Below are positions 7,438 to 15,488 of a stretch of DNA of 64,000 nucleotides, piece after piece. The notes beneath the pieces were generated by a model. The model was not told where the DNA came from, searched no databases, and saw nothing but the letters and a program-made list of their open reading frames with translations. Positions within the stretch are counted from its first letter, which is position 1; each line of letters opens with the position of its first letter. The translations under genes were made by a program, and so were the position numbers. Source of the DNA: Mucilaginibacter phyllosphaerae (GTDB lineage: Bacteria; Bacteroidota; Bacteroidia; Sphingobacteriales; Sphingobacteriaceae); the NCBI RefSeq assembly GCF_004378255.1, contig NZ_SNQG01000003.1, positions 124,001 to 188,000 of the forward strand, written 5' to 3'.

Positions 7438-7965
7438 ATGAAGACTGAGGATTGTTTCAGGTTAGGGAGTATCCTAAAAACCAAAGGCTTAAAAGGCGAA
7501 ATGCAGGTGTATATTGATTTTGAGGGCGCAGAAGCCATCAAGATCAAATCTATTTTTGTAGATATTGCCGGCAAGCTGGTGCCTTATTTTGTAAGCTCGA
7601 TAAAGTTTTTGCAAAAGAACCAGGCCTACCTTAACCTGGAGGACGTAGATACTATTGAGAAAGCCACAATGTTGGTTAAGAAAGATATTTATCTGCCAAA
7701 TAAAGTAAAGCCCAAAAAGAAAAAAGAAGAATTTACCCTTAAAGATGTTAAAGGCTTTATTGCGGTAGATGAAACCCATGGCGAACTGGGAGAGATACTG
7801 GATGTAGTGGAATATCCGCAGCAGTTGATCGCCTCGGTAAACTTTAAAAACAAAGAGGTGCTGTTCCCGCTGAATGTGGAGATCATTAAAGGCATCGATG
7901 TAGAAGGCGGTGAGATCTACATTGCCCTGCCGGATGGTTTGCTGGATGTTTACCTGGAAGGATAA
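7438..7965 (+). CDS. rimM: Ribosome maturation factor RimM
   Basis: 175 residues from the ATG at 7438. An in-frame TTG at 7432 adds two residues and is less likely. The N-terminal RimM barrel shows FRLGSILKTKGLKGEMQV, and the C-terminal PRC-barrel shows GELGEILDVVEYPQQ and EVLFPLNVEIIKGID. RimM helps process the 16S rRNA 3' major domain and binds S19. Its position between rpsP and trmD is conserved across bacteria. Confidence 0.97.
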   Translation: MKTEDCFRLGSILKTKGLKGEMQVYIDFEGAEAIKIKSIFVDIAGKLVPYFVSSIKFLQKNQAYLNLEDVDTIEKATMLVKKDIYLPNKVKPKKKKEEFTLKDVKGFIAVDETHGELGEILDVVEYPQQLIASVNFKNKEVLFPLNVEIIKGIDVEGGEIYIALPDGLLDVYLEG

Positions 7966-8038
7966 CGGAATAGAATCAGGATCTTTAGATTCAAGAACCA
8001 GGATTAAAACTAATCTCTATTCTCCAATTGCTAATTAC

Positions 8039-8046
8039 TAAATTTG
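8039..8046 (+). promoter_or_regulatory. Possible internal promoter at trmD
   Basis: TAAATTTG matches the -7 consensus and ends 4 nt before the trmD ATG at 8051. Transcripts from it would be leaderless or nearly so. Confidence 0.35.
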
Positions 8047-8050
8047 CCCC

Positions 8051-8725
8051 ATGCGTTTTGATATCATATCTGTTTTGCCCGGTTTGCTGGAAAGCCCCTT
8101 CGCCCACTCCATTTTACAGCGGGCGCAAAAAAAGGGCATCGCCGAGATTGTGGTGCATAATCTGCGCGATTATGCTGCCGGCAAGCAAAAAAGCGTAGAC
8201 GACTACCCTTATGGTGGCGGCAGCGGTATGGTAATGGCCATTCCGCCTTTTGCAGCTTGTATCGAAAAGCTGAAAAGAGAGCGCGAGTACGACGAGGTCA
8301 TCTTTATGTCGCCGGATGGGGAAACGCTGAATCAGAACATAGCTAACCAGCTATCCATCAAGAAGAACATCATGATACTTTGCGGCCATTATAAAGGGAT
8401 AGACCAGCGCATCCGCGAGATCTACGTTACCCGAGAGATCTCGATAGGCGACTATGTGCTATCCGGCGGCGAACTGCCCGCAGCGGTGCTGGTTGATGCC
8501 GTAGTGAGGCTGATACCGGGCGTACTGAGCGATGAGACCTCGGCCTTGTCTGATTCTTTCCAGGATGATATGCTGGATGCCCCGGTTTATACCCGCCCGG
8601 CCGACTGGAACGGGCACAAGGTGCCAGACATCCTGTTAAGCGGCAACACCCCTGCCATAGAAAAATGGCGTTTTGAACAAGCTTTAGAGCGCACTAAACA
8701 ACGCCGGCCCGATCTGTTGGCGTAA
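8051..8725 (+). CDS. trmD: tRNA (guanine-N1)-methyltransferase TrmD
   Basis: 224 residues. It transfers a methyl group from S-adenosylmethionine to N1 of G37 in tRNAs with G36, which prevents +1 frameshifting. The SPOUT-type trefoil-knot motifs are clear: YGGGSGMVM (54-62), [11 protein letters not shown] (110-120) and [14 protein letters not shown] (131-144). The C-terminal helical domain contains [14 protein letters not shown]. It lies 85 bp after rimM, with a possible promoter of its own directly upstream. The tRNA-Pro(GGG) in this window (16420-16493) has G36 and G37 and should be a substrate (inference from known specificity). Confidence 0.98.
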   Translation: MRFDIISVLPGLLESPFAHSILQRAQKKGIAEIVVHNLRDYAAGKQKSVDDYPYGGGSGMVMAIPPFAACIEKLKREREYDEVIFMSPDGETLNQNIANQLSIKKNIMILCGHYKGIDQRIREIYVTREISIGDYVLSGGELPAAVLVDAVVRLIPGVLSDETSALSDSFQDDMLDAPVYTRPADWNGHKVPDILLSGNTPAIEKWRFEQALERTKQRRPDLLA

Positions 8726-8893
8726 TTTGGTTAATATTGGCCGGTTAAAATGTGATGTGTTAACTATTTAATAACCACTTACATATTCTTCCCGACCCAC
8801 TAAAAACCTGCACAGCTTGTGGACAAATAGCAATTTGTGGAAATTTTTAAAATAGGTTTTTAAAATCCAAATAATATCCTTATAATTGCACTC

Positions 8894-8916
8894 CGATTTT
8901 TACGGGTTAAAAATCG
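8894..8916 (+). promoter_or_regulatory. Leader hairpin before rplS
   Basis: Perfect 9-bp inverted repeat cgattttta / taaaaatcg with loop cgggt, ending 18 nt before the rplS ATG. A -7-like tataattg lies just upstream at 8881. It could be an autoregulatory ribosomal-protein leader, which is inference. Confidence 0.45.
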
Positions 8917-8934
8917 CTTTAAGAGCTAAAAATC

Positions 8935-9282
8935 ATGGATTTAGTAAAATTTGTAGAAGAGCAATCAGTAGTTAAGAATACCTTCCCGTCGTTTAAGGCC
9001 GGTGACACTGTTAGCGTATATTATAAAATCAGAGAAGGTAACAAAGAACGTATCCAGCTTTACCAGGGTGTTTGCCTGCAGCGCAACAGCGTTGGTAACA
9101 GCGAAACTTTTACTGTACGTAAAGTTTCTAACGGTATTGGTGTTGAGCGTATCTTCCCTATCAATTCTCCAAACATTGATAAAATTGAAGTAAACAGTGT
9201 TGGTAAAGTACGCCGCGCTAAACTTTACTATCTGCGTGCCCTTACCGGTAAAGCAGCCCGTATCAAATCTAAAAGGGTTTAA
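8935..9282 (+). CDS. rplS: 50S ribosomal protein L19
   Basis: 115 residues, full length. L19 lies at the interface between the subunits and contacts 16S rRNA. Typical motifs are [29 protein letters not shown], then [18 protein letters not shown] and [17 protein letters not shown] 209-bp spacer with a hairpin and promoter-like sequence separates it from trmD, so it is probably transcribed independently. A good terminator follows at 9325. Confidence 0.98.
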   Translation: MDLVKFVEEQSVVKNTFPSFKAGDTVSVYYKIREGNKERIQLYQGVCLQRNSVGNSETFTVRKVSNGIGVERIFPINSPNIDKIEVNSVGKVRRAKLYYLRALTGKAARIKSKRV

Positions 9283-9324
9283 TTACATTTCGCCTTACGG
9301 CGGATACCATATAATATTTAAGAA

Positions 9325-9355
9325 CCTGCCCGTTACTATGGGCGGGTTTTTTTGC
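9325..9355 (+). terminator. Terminator after rplS
   Basis: cctgccc / gggcggg stem followed by ttttttt, in the plus orientation. Confidence 0.8.
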
Positions 9356-9369
9356 GTTGTATTTTAGCT

Positions 9370-9463
9370 TGGTGAGCCTGTCGAACCATTGGCCGCTTTG
9401 CCAAGTCTTCGACATGCTCAGGATGACATTACGAATTTGTCATGGTGAGCTTGTCGAACCATT
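9370..9463. repeat. REP-like inverted repeats, downstream side of the GIY-YIG gene
   Basis: One full unit (9370-9428) runs from ggtgagcctgtcgaacc to ttcgacatgctcaggatgaca, so its two arms are imperfect inverted copies. A second half-unit (9439-9463, tgtcatggtgagcttgtcgaacc) follows and contains the stop codon and last codons of the GIY-YIG gene. Confidence 0.85.
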
Positions 9464-9745
9464 TGATGATTTAGATAATTCCGGTAATAACTTCCATTGT
9501 CCTGCAATAATAGCTTCCTTTTTGGCCCTTCTCCATCCTTTAACTTGTTTCTCAAAGGCAATAGCCTGATTTACATCCGTAAATATTTCATTAAAAACCA
9601 ACTTTAAAGGCCGCCGTTTGAAAGTATAACATTGAGGATTCTCACCAGTATCATGTTCAGCAATGCGTCTTTCTATATTATTTGTAATCCCTGTGTAGTA
9701 GGAGTTATCCCGGCACAGTAAAATATAAACATGATAATTGCTCAT
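9440..9745 (-). CDS. GIY-YIG family endonuclease
   Basis: 101 residues, usual for the stand-alone UPF0213/YhbQ-like group. The catalytic core is visible: HVYILL (5-10), YYTGIT (16-21), R27, H31 in RRIAEHD, and E65 in AIAFEKQVKGW. Such domains cut DNA through a metal-bound phosphodiester hydrolysis. The last seven residues (NGSTSSP) and the stop codon are encoded by a REP-like half-repeat, so the repeat has become part of the gene. The gene sits inside a cluster of at least seven further copies of this repeat (9370-10260). That association suggests a role in repeat spread or processing (inference). Confidence 0.85.
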   Translation of the reverse strand: MSNYHVYILLCRDNSYYTGITNNIERRIAEHDTGENPQCYTFKRRPLKLVFNEIFTDVNQAIAFEKQVKGWRRAKKEAIIAGQWKLLPELSKSSNGSTSSP

Positions 9746-9798
9746 ACTACTAATATACAGTAATCCATTGATGTACTTTTAAGAGGCTTATTTTAAAT

Positions 9799-10260
9799 TG
9801 TCATGGTGAGCTTGTCGAACCATTGGCCGCTTTGCCAAGTCTTCGACACGCTCAGACTGACATATTTGTTTATCCTGTCATGGTGAGCCTGTCGAACCAT
9901 TAGCCGCTTTGCCAAGTCTTCGACATGCTCAGACGGACATGGTGGGGGTTGTAATGATGGAATGTGTCATGGTGAGCTTGTCGAACCATTAGCCGCTTTA
10001 TTAATCCTTCGACAAGCTCAGGATGACATGGTGGGGTTGTAATGTTGGATTGTGTCATGGTGGGAATTGTCATGGTGAGCTTGTCGAACCATTAGCCGCT
10101 TTATTAATCCTTCGACAAGCTCAGGATGACATGGTGGAGGTTGTAATGTTGGATTGTGTCATAGTGAGCTTGTCGAACCATTAGCCGCTTTATTAATCCT
10201 TCGACAAGCTCAGGATGACATGGTGGGGATTGTCATGGTGAGCCTGTCGAACCATTAGCC
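9799..10260. repeat. Tandem REP-like inverted-repeat array, upstream side of the GIY-YIG gene
   Basis: Five full units, about 64 bp each, at 9799-9862, 9876-9939, 9965-10028, 10068-10131 and 10157-10220, then a truncated left half at 10231-10260. Each has a left arm tgtcatggtgagcytgtcgaac, a 22-nt loop and a right arm cttcgacaagctcaggatgaca or a variant. The loops come in two versions (ccgctttgccaagt and ccgctttattaatc). From the third unit on, the spacers are also repeated (atggtgggg ttgtaatgttgga), with an 89-103 bp period, so the array grew by tandem duplication. This fills the 526-bp gap between the GIY-YIG gene and ligD; no other gene is seen there. Confidence 0.9.
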
Positions 10261-10271
10261 GATAGATGCTG

Positions 10272-13019
10272 TTACTTAAAAATACTTTGCGCTTTCTTGA
10301 TGGTTTTTTCCAGGTTTATCCCTTTGTCGAGTACGCCTTTAAACAGGTCGCCTTCTGTTTTAAGCCTGTCTACAGCGTTATGGATGGTAAAATCTTTCAT
10401 GGTCAGGCCGGGTTTCACCTCGTCCCAATGCAGGGGCATAGATACCGTTGCACCGGGTTTGGGCCTTAACGAGTATGGGCCGGCAATGGTTGCGCCGGGG
10501 CGGTTCTGCAAAAAATCCAGGTACATTTTACCGTCGCGATTTTTTACCATACGCTCTAATGAGGTATAATCGGGGATCTGCCGGTGCACAATGTTCACGA
10601 TAAGGCGGGCAAACATCTGCGATTGATCGTAATCATACTGAGCCCCCAGCGGGATGTAAATATGCATCCCCGTTGAGCCCGATGTTTTGCAGTAGCCGGG
10701 TACATCTATGGCATCCAGCACTTTCTTTACTTCCTGCGCAGCTTCAATTACCTGGTCGAATGTGTTTTTATCCGGATCAAGGTCGATTATACAGTAATCC
10801 GGATTGTCTGGCGATTGGATGCGGCTAAACCAGGGGTTCATCTCGATGCAACCTAACGATGCCATCCAAAGCAGGGTGGCTTCATCATGCCCTACCAGGT
10901 AATCCTTATCCTCGCCCTCGCTGGTAGTATAGGGGAAGGTGCGCACCCAATCCGGCGATTTGCCGCGCACATCCTTCTGATAAAAGCTTGGCCCGTGGAT
11001 GCCGTTAGGGAAACGGTTTAAGGATTGAGGCCTGTCTTTTAAATAAGGCAAAATATACTCGGCCACCTGGTAATAATAGTTAAACATATCCCGCTTGGTA
11101 ATGCTGTCTTCGGGCCAGTAAACCTTGCTCAGGTGGGTAAACTTCAGGTCGTGCCCGCAGATCTTTTTAACCTGCGTTTCTTCCTTAGGATTAAGCAGCG
11201 TACGTTTCACCGTTTCCTTTGGCGCGTTAACCAGCTTGTGTTTGGCTGTAACCGGCTCCTTTGGGGCCTTTGGCTTATCCTCTTCTACCATTTCCGCGGT
11301 ATCGGCCTCCGTTTCGCGCACTATATCTTTAGCCTTTTTATCCACCCGCATGCCTTCAAAAGATGGGTGGCGAAAAACACCATCGCTGGTCACCTCGGCA
11401 AAGCTAACCTCGCAAACCAGTTGCGGCTTTAGCCAGGTTGCTTTAGCCCTGGGCGGGTTTGGCCGAAAGCGCGATGGTTTGTTTACATCCGGCTCGCTGG
11501 TAAAAGGCACTTTATCTACAATCAGCGGCTCAAACATGGCCATCATTTCTTTTTGCAGCTTATCTGAAAAGCCCGTGCCCACCTTGCCTACATACTGAAA
11601 CTTGCCATCTTCGTAAACCCCCAGTAAAAGCGAACTGAATTGCTTGGCGGTACCCGCATTTTTGGTAAAGCCGCCAATCACCACTTCCTGGCGCTTGTTT
11701 ATCTTTATCTTCAGCCAATCTTTTGACCGGTTATTGGTTAAATAAGTGCTGCTTGCCCGCTTGGCCATAATCCCCTCTAAACCCAATTTGCCGGCAGCCT
11801 CAAAAAATTCGGTGCCGTTGGCTTTAAAGGTCTGGCTCAGGCGTATGCGGTCGTCATCCGTCGGGATCACCTCTTTCATAACGGCCTGGCGTTCTGCCAG
11901 GGGCAGCTCCATCAGGTTTTTACCCTCATACCAAAGCAGGTCAAAAATGTAAAGCACCAGTTCGCCGTCGGCCTCGCTGCGCCAGTTTTGCAGTGCGCCA
12001 AAGTTTGATACGCCCTTATCGTTCAGCACCAGTATTTCGCCATCAACTACGGCGTTCAGCTTCCAGCTTTCCAGCAGTTTTTTAAGCGGGTAATATTTCT
12101 CGTTAAAATCTTTGTTATTGCGCGATAGCAGCTGCACCTCGCCTTTATTGATAAACCCAAGTGTGCGGTAGCCGTCCCACTTCACCTCGTAGATCCAGTC
12201 GGGGTCATCAAAGGGCTCGTTCACCAGGGTGGCCAGCATCGGCTTTATACCGGTAGGAACTTTGCCCTTAGGCGCTTTCTTTAAAATCGCGTTAGTATCT
12301 GTCTTTTTACCGGCCGGTGTTTCCTCAGCCTCATCAGATAGCTCTTCTATAGGTTGGTGCAGTTTTTTTTTAGATGAGGCCTTCTTTTTGGGCTGTTCGT
12401 CTTCTACATCCTGCTCTTCGCCATCCTTCCAAACCTTCTCGCTGGTTTTTTCCATTTTTTCGATGGTTTTGCCGGAGCGCACCGATCTGTCTTTTTTCGT
12501 GATATCCGTAGTGGATGCAAAATCATCTTTATGCTTGATGAGCAGCCAGCCGTTCTCGCCCATGCCGTGGGTTTTTACCAGGGCGTACTCACCTTCCAGT
12601 TTTTCGCCGTGGAGCTTTATTTTAAGCGAACCCTCTTTTAACTGCTTCAGCAGATGTTTTTCCTGTGCTTTTTTACCCTTAATTTCTTCTATAGGTTCAT
12701 ACGTGCCCTCGTCCCATACAATAACAGTACCCCCACCATATTCGCCCTGCGGAATGATGCCCTCGAAGTTGCGATAGTCGAACGGATGATCTTCTACCAT
12801 CATGGCCAGGCGTTTGTTCTTAGGGTCGGTAGAGGGGCCTTTAGGTACCGCCCAGCTTTTTAATACGCCATCCATCTCCAGCCTGAAATCGTAGTGCAGG
12901 CGCGATGCATCGTGCTTCTGGATCACAAACATCAGCTTGTCCTTATCCTTGCTTTTACCGGCTTTGGGTTCTGTGGTTTTTGTAAAATCACGTTTTTTTG
13001 CATATTTCTCCAGGCTCAT
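10272..13019 (-). CDS. ligD: DNA ligase D (phosphoesterase-ligase-polymerase)
   Basis: 915 residues, a multi-domain enzyme of bacterial non-homologous end joining. The domains run in the order seen in Pseudomonas LigD. First is the 3'-phosphoesterase (about 1-190; RLHYDFRLEMDG at 40-51). A lysine-rich linker follows. The ATP-dependent ligase has its nucleotidyl lysine K280 in EVKWDGYR and its OB-fold to about 570. The primase-like polymerase is at about 620-910, with DLDPD at 746-750 and GSTGMHIYIP at 781-790. It repairs double-strand breaks together with Ku. No ku gene lies in the window. The gene ends next to the REP array. Confidence 0.97.
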   Translation of the reverse strand: MSLEKYAKKRDFTKTTEPKAGKSKDKDKLMFVIQKHDASRLHYDFRLEMDGVLKSWAVPKGPSTDPKNKRLAMMVEDHPFDYRNFEGIIPQGEYGGGTVIVWDEGTYEPIEEIKGKKAQEKHLLKQLKEGSLKIKLHGEKLEGEYALVKTHGMGENGWLLIKHKDDFASTTDITKKDRSVRSGKTIEKMEKTSEKVWKDGEEQDVEDEQPKKKASSKKKLHQPIEELSDEAEETPAGKKTDTNAILKKAPKGKVPTGIKPMLATLVNEPFDDPDWIYEVKWDGYRTLGFINKGEVQLLSRNNKDFNEKYYPLKKLLESWKLNAVVDGEILVLNDKGVSNFGALQNWRSEADGELVLYIFDLLWYEGKNLMELPLAERQAVMKEVIPTDDDRIRLSQTFKANGTEFFEAAGKLGLEGIMAKRASSTYLTNNRSKDWLKIKINKRQEVVIGGFTKNAGTAKQFSSLLLGVYEDGKFQYVGKVGTGFSDKLQKEMMAMFEPLIVDKVPFTSEPDVNKPSRFRPNPPRAKATWLKPQLVCEVSFAEVTSDGVFRHPSFEGMRVDKKAKDIVRETEADTAEMVEEDKPKAPKEPVTAKHKLVNAPKETVKRTLLNPKEETQVKKICGHDLKFTHLSKVYWPEDSITKRDMFNYYYQVAEYILPYLKDRPQSLNRFPNGIHGPSFYQKDVRGKSPDWVRTFPYTTSEGEDKDYLVGHDEATLLWMASLGCIEMNPWFSRIQSPDNPDYCIIDLDPDKNTFDQVIEAAQEVKKVLDAIDVPGYCKTSGSTGMHIYIPLGAQYDYDQSQMFARLIVNIVHRQIPDYTSLERMVKNRDGKMYLDFLQNRPGATIAGPYSLRPKPGATVSMPLHWDEVKPGLTMKDFTIHNAVDRLKTEGDLFKGVLDKGINLEKTIKKAQSIFK

Positions 13020-13082
13020 AACTAATTAACAGCCAGCCTTAATTAAGGTTTGAAAATTTTAATTAGCAATTAATTACCGGGG

Positions 13083-13481
13083 CTATTCCGGTTCGATCTC
13101 AATCAGCGACAGGTAGTTACCGGCAGGATCTTTAAACCAGGCGATGGTTGGACCGCCGTTTCCTTTAGCTACGCCATGCTCGTCTGTTTTCAGGTACTCG
13201 CTGTCGTAGATCTCGAACCGAACGCCGCGGGCGGTCAGCTCTTTTACCGCTGCTTCCACATCTGCCACCGGGAAGTTCAGGATGGTATAGGTAGCGGGCT
13301 GATGATCTTGTTTGGGATAAACCAAAATGTTGTTCTCATTGCCATTGATGTGAATGGTGAGCATGCCACCCATGTCTTCTGTTTTATTCACCGGCAGGCC
13401 TAAAGTTTCACCATAAAATTTGTGGGCGGCATCAATGTCGTTAACCGAAAAACCGCTGAATGCTTTTGAATTTTTTAACAT
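13083..13481 (-). CDS. VOC-family (glyoxalase/dioxygenase-like) protein
   Basis: 132 residues with two beta-alpha-beta-beta-beta modules: [25 protein letters not shown] at the start, then [21 protein letters not shown] and [15 protein letters not shown] at the end. The vicinal-oxygen-chelate fold covers glyoxalases, fosfomycin-resistance enzymes and dioxygenases. The substrate cannot be assigned, and the metal ligands are not complete enough to call glyoxalase I. It lies 63 bp upstream of ligD on the same strand and may share its transcript. Confidence 0.8.
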   Translation of the reverse strand: MLKNSKAFSGFSVNDIDAAHKFYGETLGLPVNKTEDMGGMLTIHINGNENNILVYPKQDHQPATYTILNFPVADVEAAVKELTARGVRFEIYDSEYLKTDEHGVAKGNGGPTIAWFKDPAGNYLSLIEIEPE

Positions 13482-13583
13482 ATCCTATGATTTTGGTGTA
13501 ATGATTAAACAACACAAAAAACCTGCCGTTTATTGGAACAACAAGGGCGAATGAAGGGCGAAAAAAAGACGTTCCGGGGCGTT

Positions 13584-14777
13584 TTAGATCCCTATATTTT
13601 CCAGGTATTTATACCCGCTGCCGGTATTTACCAGCACCACCGTTTCGCCGGGTTTTATCCAGCCGGTGGCTTTTAGTTTTTTATAGGCCTGCCATAAAGC
13701 GGCGCCTTCGGGGGCAATCAGCATGCCTTCGTGGCGGGCAATTTCTTTAACGCCATCATTCATTTCGCTATCGCTGATGGATAGAGCTGTGCCGTTGCTA
13801 TCGCGCAGCACTTTTAATATTATTTTATCGGCAAATGATTTGGGTACACGCAGGCCGTTGGCTATGGTAAAGCCGCCATCAACAAATTCGGCATGGGTTT
13901 GGCCGCTGTTAAAGGCCGTTACAATACCGTTGCAGCTTTGGGATTGTACCGCTACCATACGGGGGCGCTTACTGCCTATCCAGCCCAGTTGCTCCAACTC
14001 GTCAAAGGCCTTCCAGATTCCGATAAGGCCTGTACCGCCGCCTGTAGGGTAAAATACCACATCGGGCAGCTGCCAGTTAAACTGTTCGGCAATTTCAAAA
14101 CCCATTGTTTTTTTGCCTTCCAACCGATAGGGTTCTTTCAGTGTGGAGATCTGGAACCAGCCGTGTTCTGCAGCTCCTTCTGCCACCAGTTTGCCGCAAT
14201 CGGCAATATTGCCGTCTACCTCTATCAGCCGGGCGCTATACAGCCGGCATTCGTCCTTAAACACCTGCGGCGTTAATTTGGGCATATAAACAATCGCATT
14301 TATACCGGCACGGGCCGCATAAGCCGCTAAAGCGCCCCCTGCGTTACCAGCTGTGGGTATCGCAATGGTTTTTATACCCAATTCCTTTGCTTTGGATACG
14401 GCCATGCCAATCCCTCTTGCTTTAAAAGATCCGGTAGGGTTACCCGCTTCGTTCTTCCAGTAAACCAGGTTGCCATCGGTATCTTTGGCCAGGTTCTTTA
14501 TCGGGATAATCGGCGTAAAGCCCTCTCCCATAGTTACTATGTTTTCCGCACCAGTAACCGGCAGCAGTTCGCGGTAGCGCCACATACTATTAAGGCGGCC
14601 TTTTAGTACCAGTCTATCCAGCGGCTGGCCAAGGTCATACTGCGCAAAAAGGGTACTATTACAACCCTCTTTGGTACAGAATGTATTGCTTACAAAGGCA
14701 TTATAGATTGCACCGCATGCCGGGCATTTCAAATTTATAAGTAACGACCCGGTGCCGGCAGCAACATTAGTTTCCAT
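13584..14777 (-). CDS. thrC: Threonine synthase
   Basis: 397 residues. A PLP-dependent enzyme converting O-phosphohomoserine to threonine. It has an N-terminal zinc-ribbon-like segment (C18, C21, C34, C39), the PLP lysine K119 in NPTGSFKARG, a PTAGNAGGALAAYAA loop and the phosphate-binding glycine loop YPTGGGTGLIG. The end NTGSGYKYLENIGI is typical of threonine synthases. Other PLP fold-type II enzymes (cysteate synthase, for example) are less likely but not excluded. It stands alone here, not in a thrABC operon. Confidence 0.85.
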   Translation of the reverse strand: METNVAAGTGSLLINLKCPACGAIYNAFVSNTFCTKEGCNSTLFAQYDLGQPLDRLVLKGRLNSMWRYRELLPVTGAENIVTMGEGFTPIIPIKNLAKDTDGNLVYWKNEAGNPTGSFKARGIGMAVSKAKELGIKTIAIPTAGNAGGALAAYAARAGINAIVYMPKLTPQVFKDECRLYSARLIEVDGNIADCGKLVAEGAAEHGWFQISTLKEPYRLEGKKTMGFEIAEQFNWQLPDVVFYPTGGGTGLIGIWKAFDELEQLGWIGSKRPRMVAVQSQSCNGIVTAFNSGQTHAEFVDGGFTIANGLRVPKSFADKIILKVLRDSNGTALSISDSEMNDGVKEIARHEGMLIAPEGAALWQAYKKLKATGWIKPGETVVLVNTGSGYKYLENIGI

Positions 14778-14877
14778 GTTATAAATAAAGTATCTGCTTA
14801 CTTAACCGCAAGTATCCTGCCTTTATTTTAAGGCACTGATAAAGCCGGTAAATACTTCCTTTTTTAAGCCTGCGGAA

Positions 14878-15336
14878 TTACAATTCGTAAAGCGAGCCCT
14901 TTAATTTAAATGTGGTACCTGGCAATGATGCAGCAACCGAAATCTCGGGGATGTTTACGATCAGCTTACCGTTTGTATTTATAATTACCTCTGCAGAAAC
15001 ATCGCTTCCGCCCAGGTAATACAGTACGCCGCCGGCTGCATCGGTAACCGTAACGCGGCATTGATTTTCTGTAAGCGCAGCCGAACCGGCTACAATTGTA
15101 TAAGTACCGCCCTTCACAGGCAGGGTATTAAACTCAACCTTTACAGCATCTTTTGATCCGCCGGCGTTGTCTTTAAATATAATCGCATTGGCTGTCCGCC
15201 CGGCCTGATCTATTGTGTGTTCGGTACTATTTATAAAATAGCTGTTACCTGGTAAATCCGGGGTATAACCATCTTTTGTACAGGCAGCTATCATAAACAG
15301 CGCCGAAATCATTATTAATAATAGTGCTTTTTTCAT
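14878..15336 (-). CDS. Hypothetical lipoprotein
   Basis: 152 residues with a type II signal peptide (MKKALLLIMISALFMIAAC, lipobox Cys19), so it is anchored in the outer or inner membrane. The mature part is beta-rich with no recognised domain: short strands such as GGTYTIVAG and KLIVNIPEISV suggest a small beta-sandwich. It lies 101 bp upstream of thrC on the same strand and is divergent from the OmpA lipoprotein. Function unknown. Confidence 0.7.
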   Translation of the reverse strand: MKKALLLIMISALFMIAACTKDGYTPDLPGNSYFINSTEHTIDQAGRTANAIIFKDNAGGSKDAVKVEFNTLPVKGGTYTIVAGSAALTENQCRVTVTDAAGGVLYYLGGSDVSAEVIINTNGKLIVNIPEISVAASLPGTTFKLKGSLYEL

Positions 15337-15488
15337 GTTAAATGTTTTTTGTTGCGGGTAAATATCCGCTTTTTATCTAATGGTTTAAAATACTTATTCA
15401 ATATAACGATTGCGCCCGGCTAAAACCTTTTTGTTTAAAAACAGTTTAAGGTATTGACAATTAAATTTTTAACAAAAATTTTATATTT

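Noticed and set aside
8810..8850. DnaA-box-like sequences ttgtggaca and ttgtggaaa
   Set aside because: Only two imperfect matches, no AT-rich unwinding element and no dnaA or dnaN nearby; this is the rplS upstream region.
9357..9569. Plus-strand frame containing CHGELVEP
   Set aside because: This is the repeat arm read through in frame, a well-known false peptide, and it is antisense to the GIY-YIG gene.
9876..10260. CRISPR-like periodic array
   Set aside because: The spacers are themselves nearly identical, the units are long inverted repeats with loops, and no cas gene is present. It is a tandem REP-like array.
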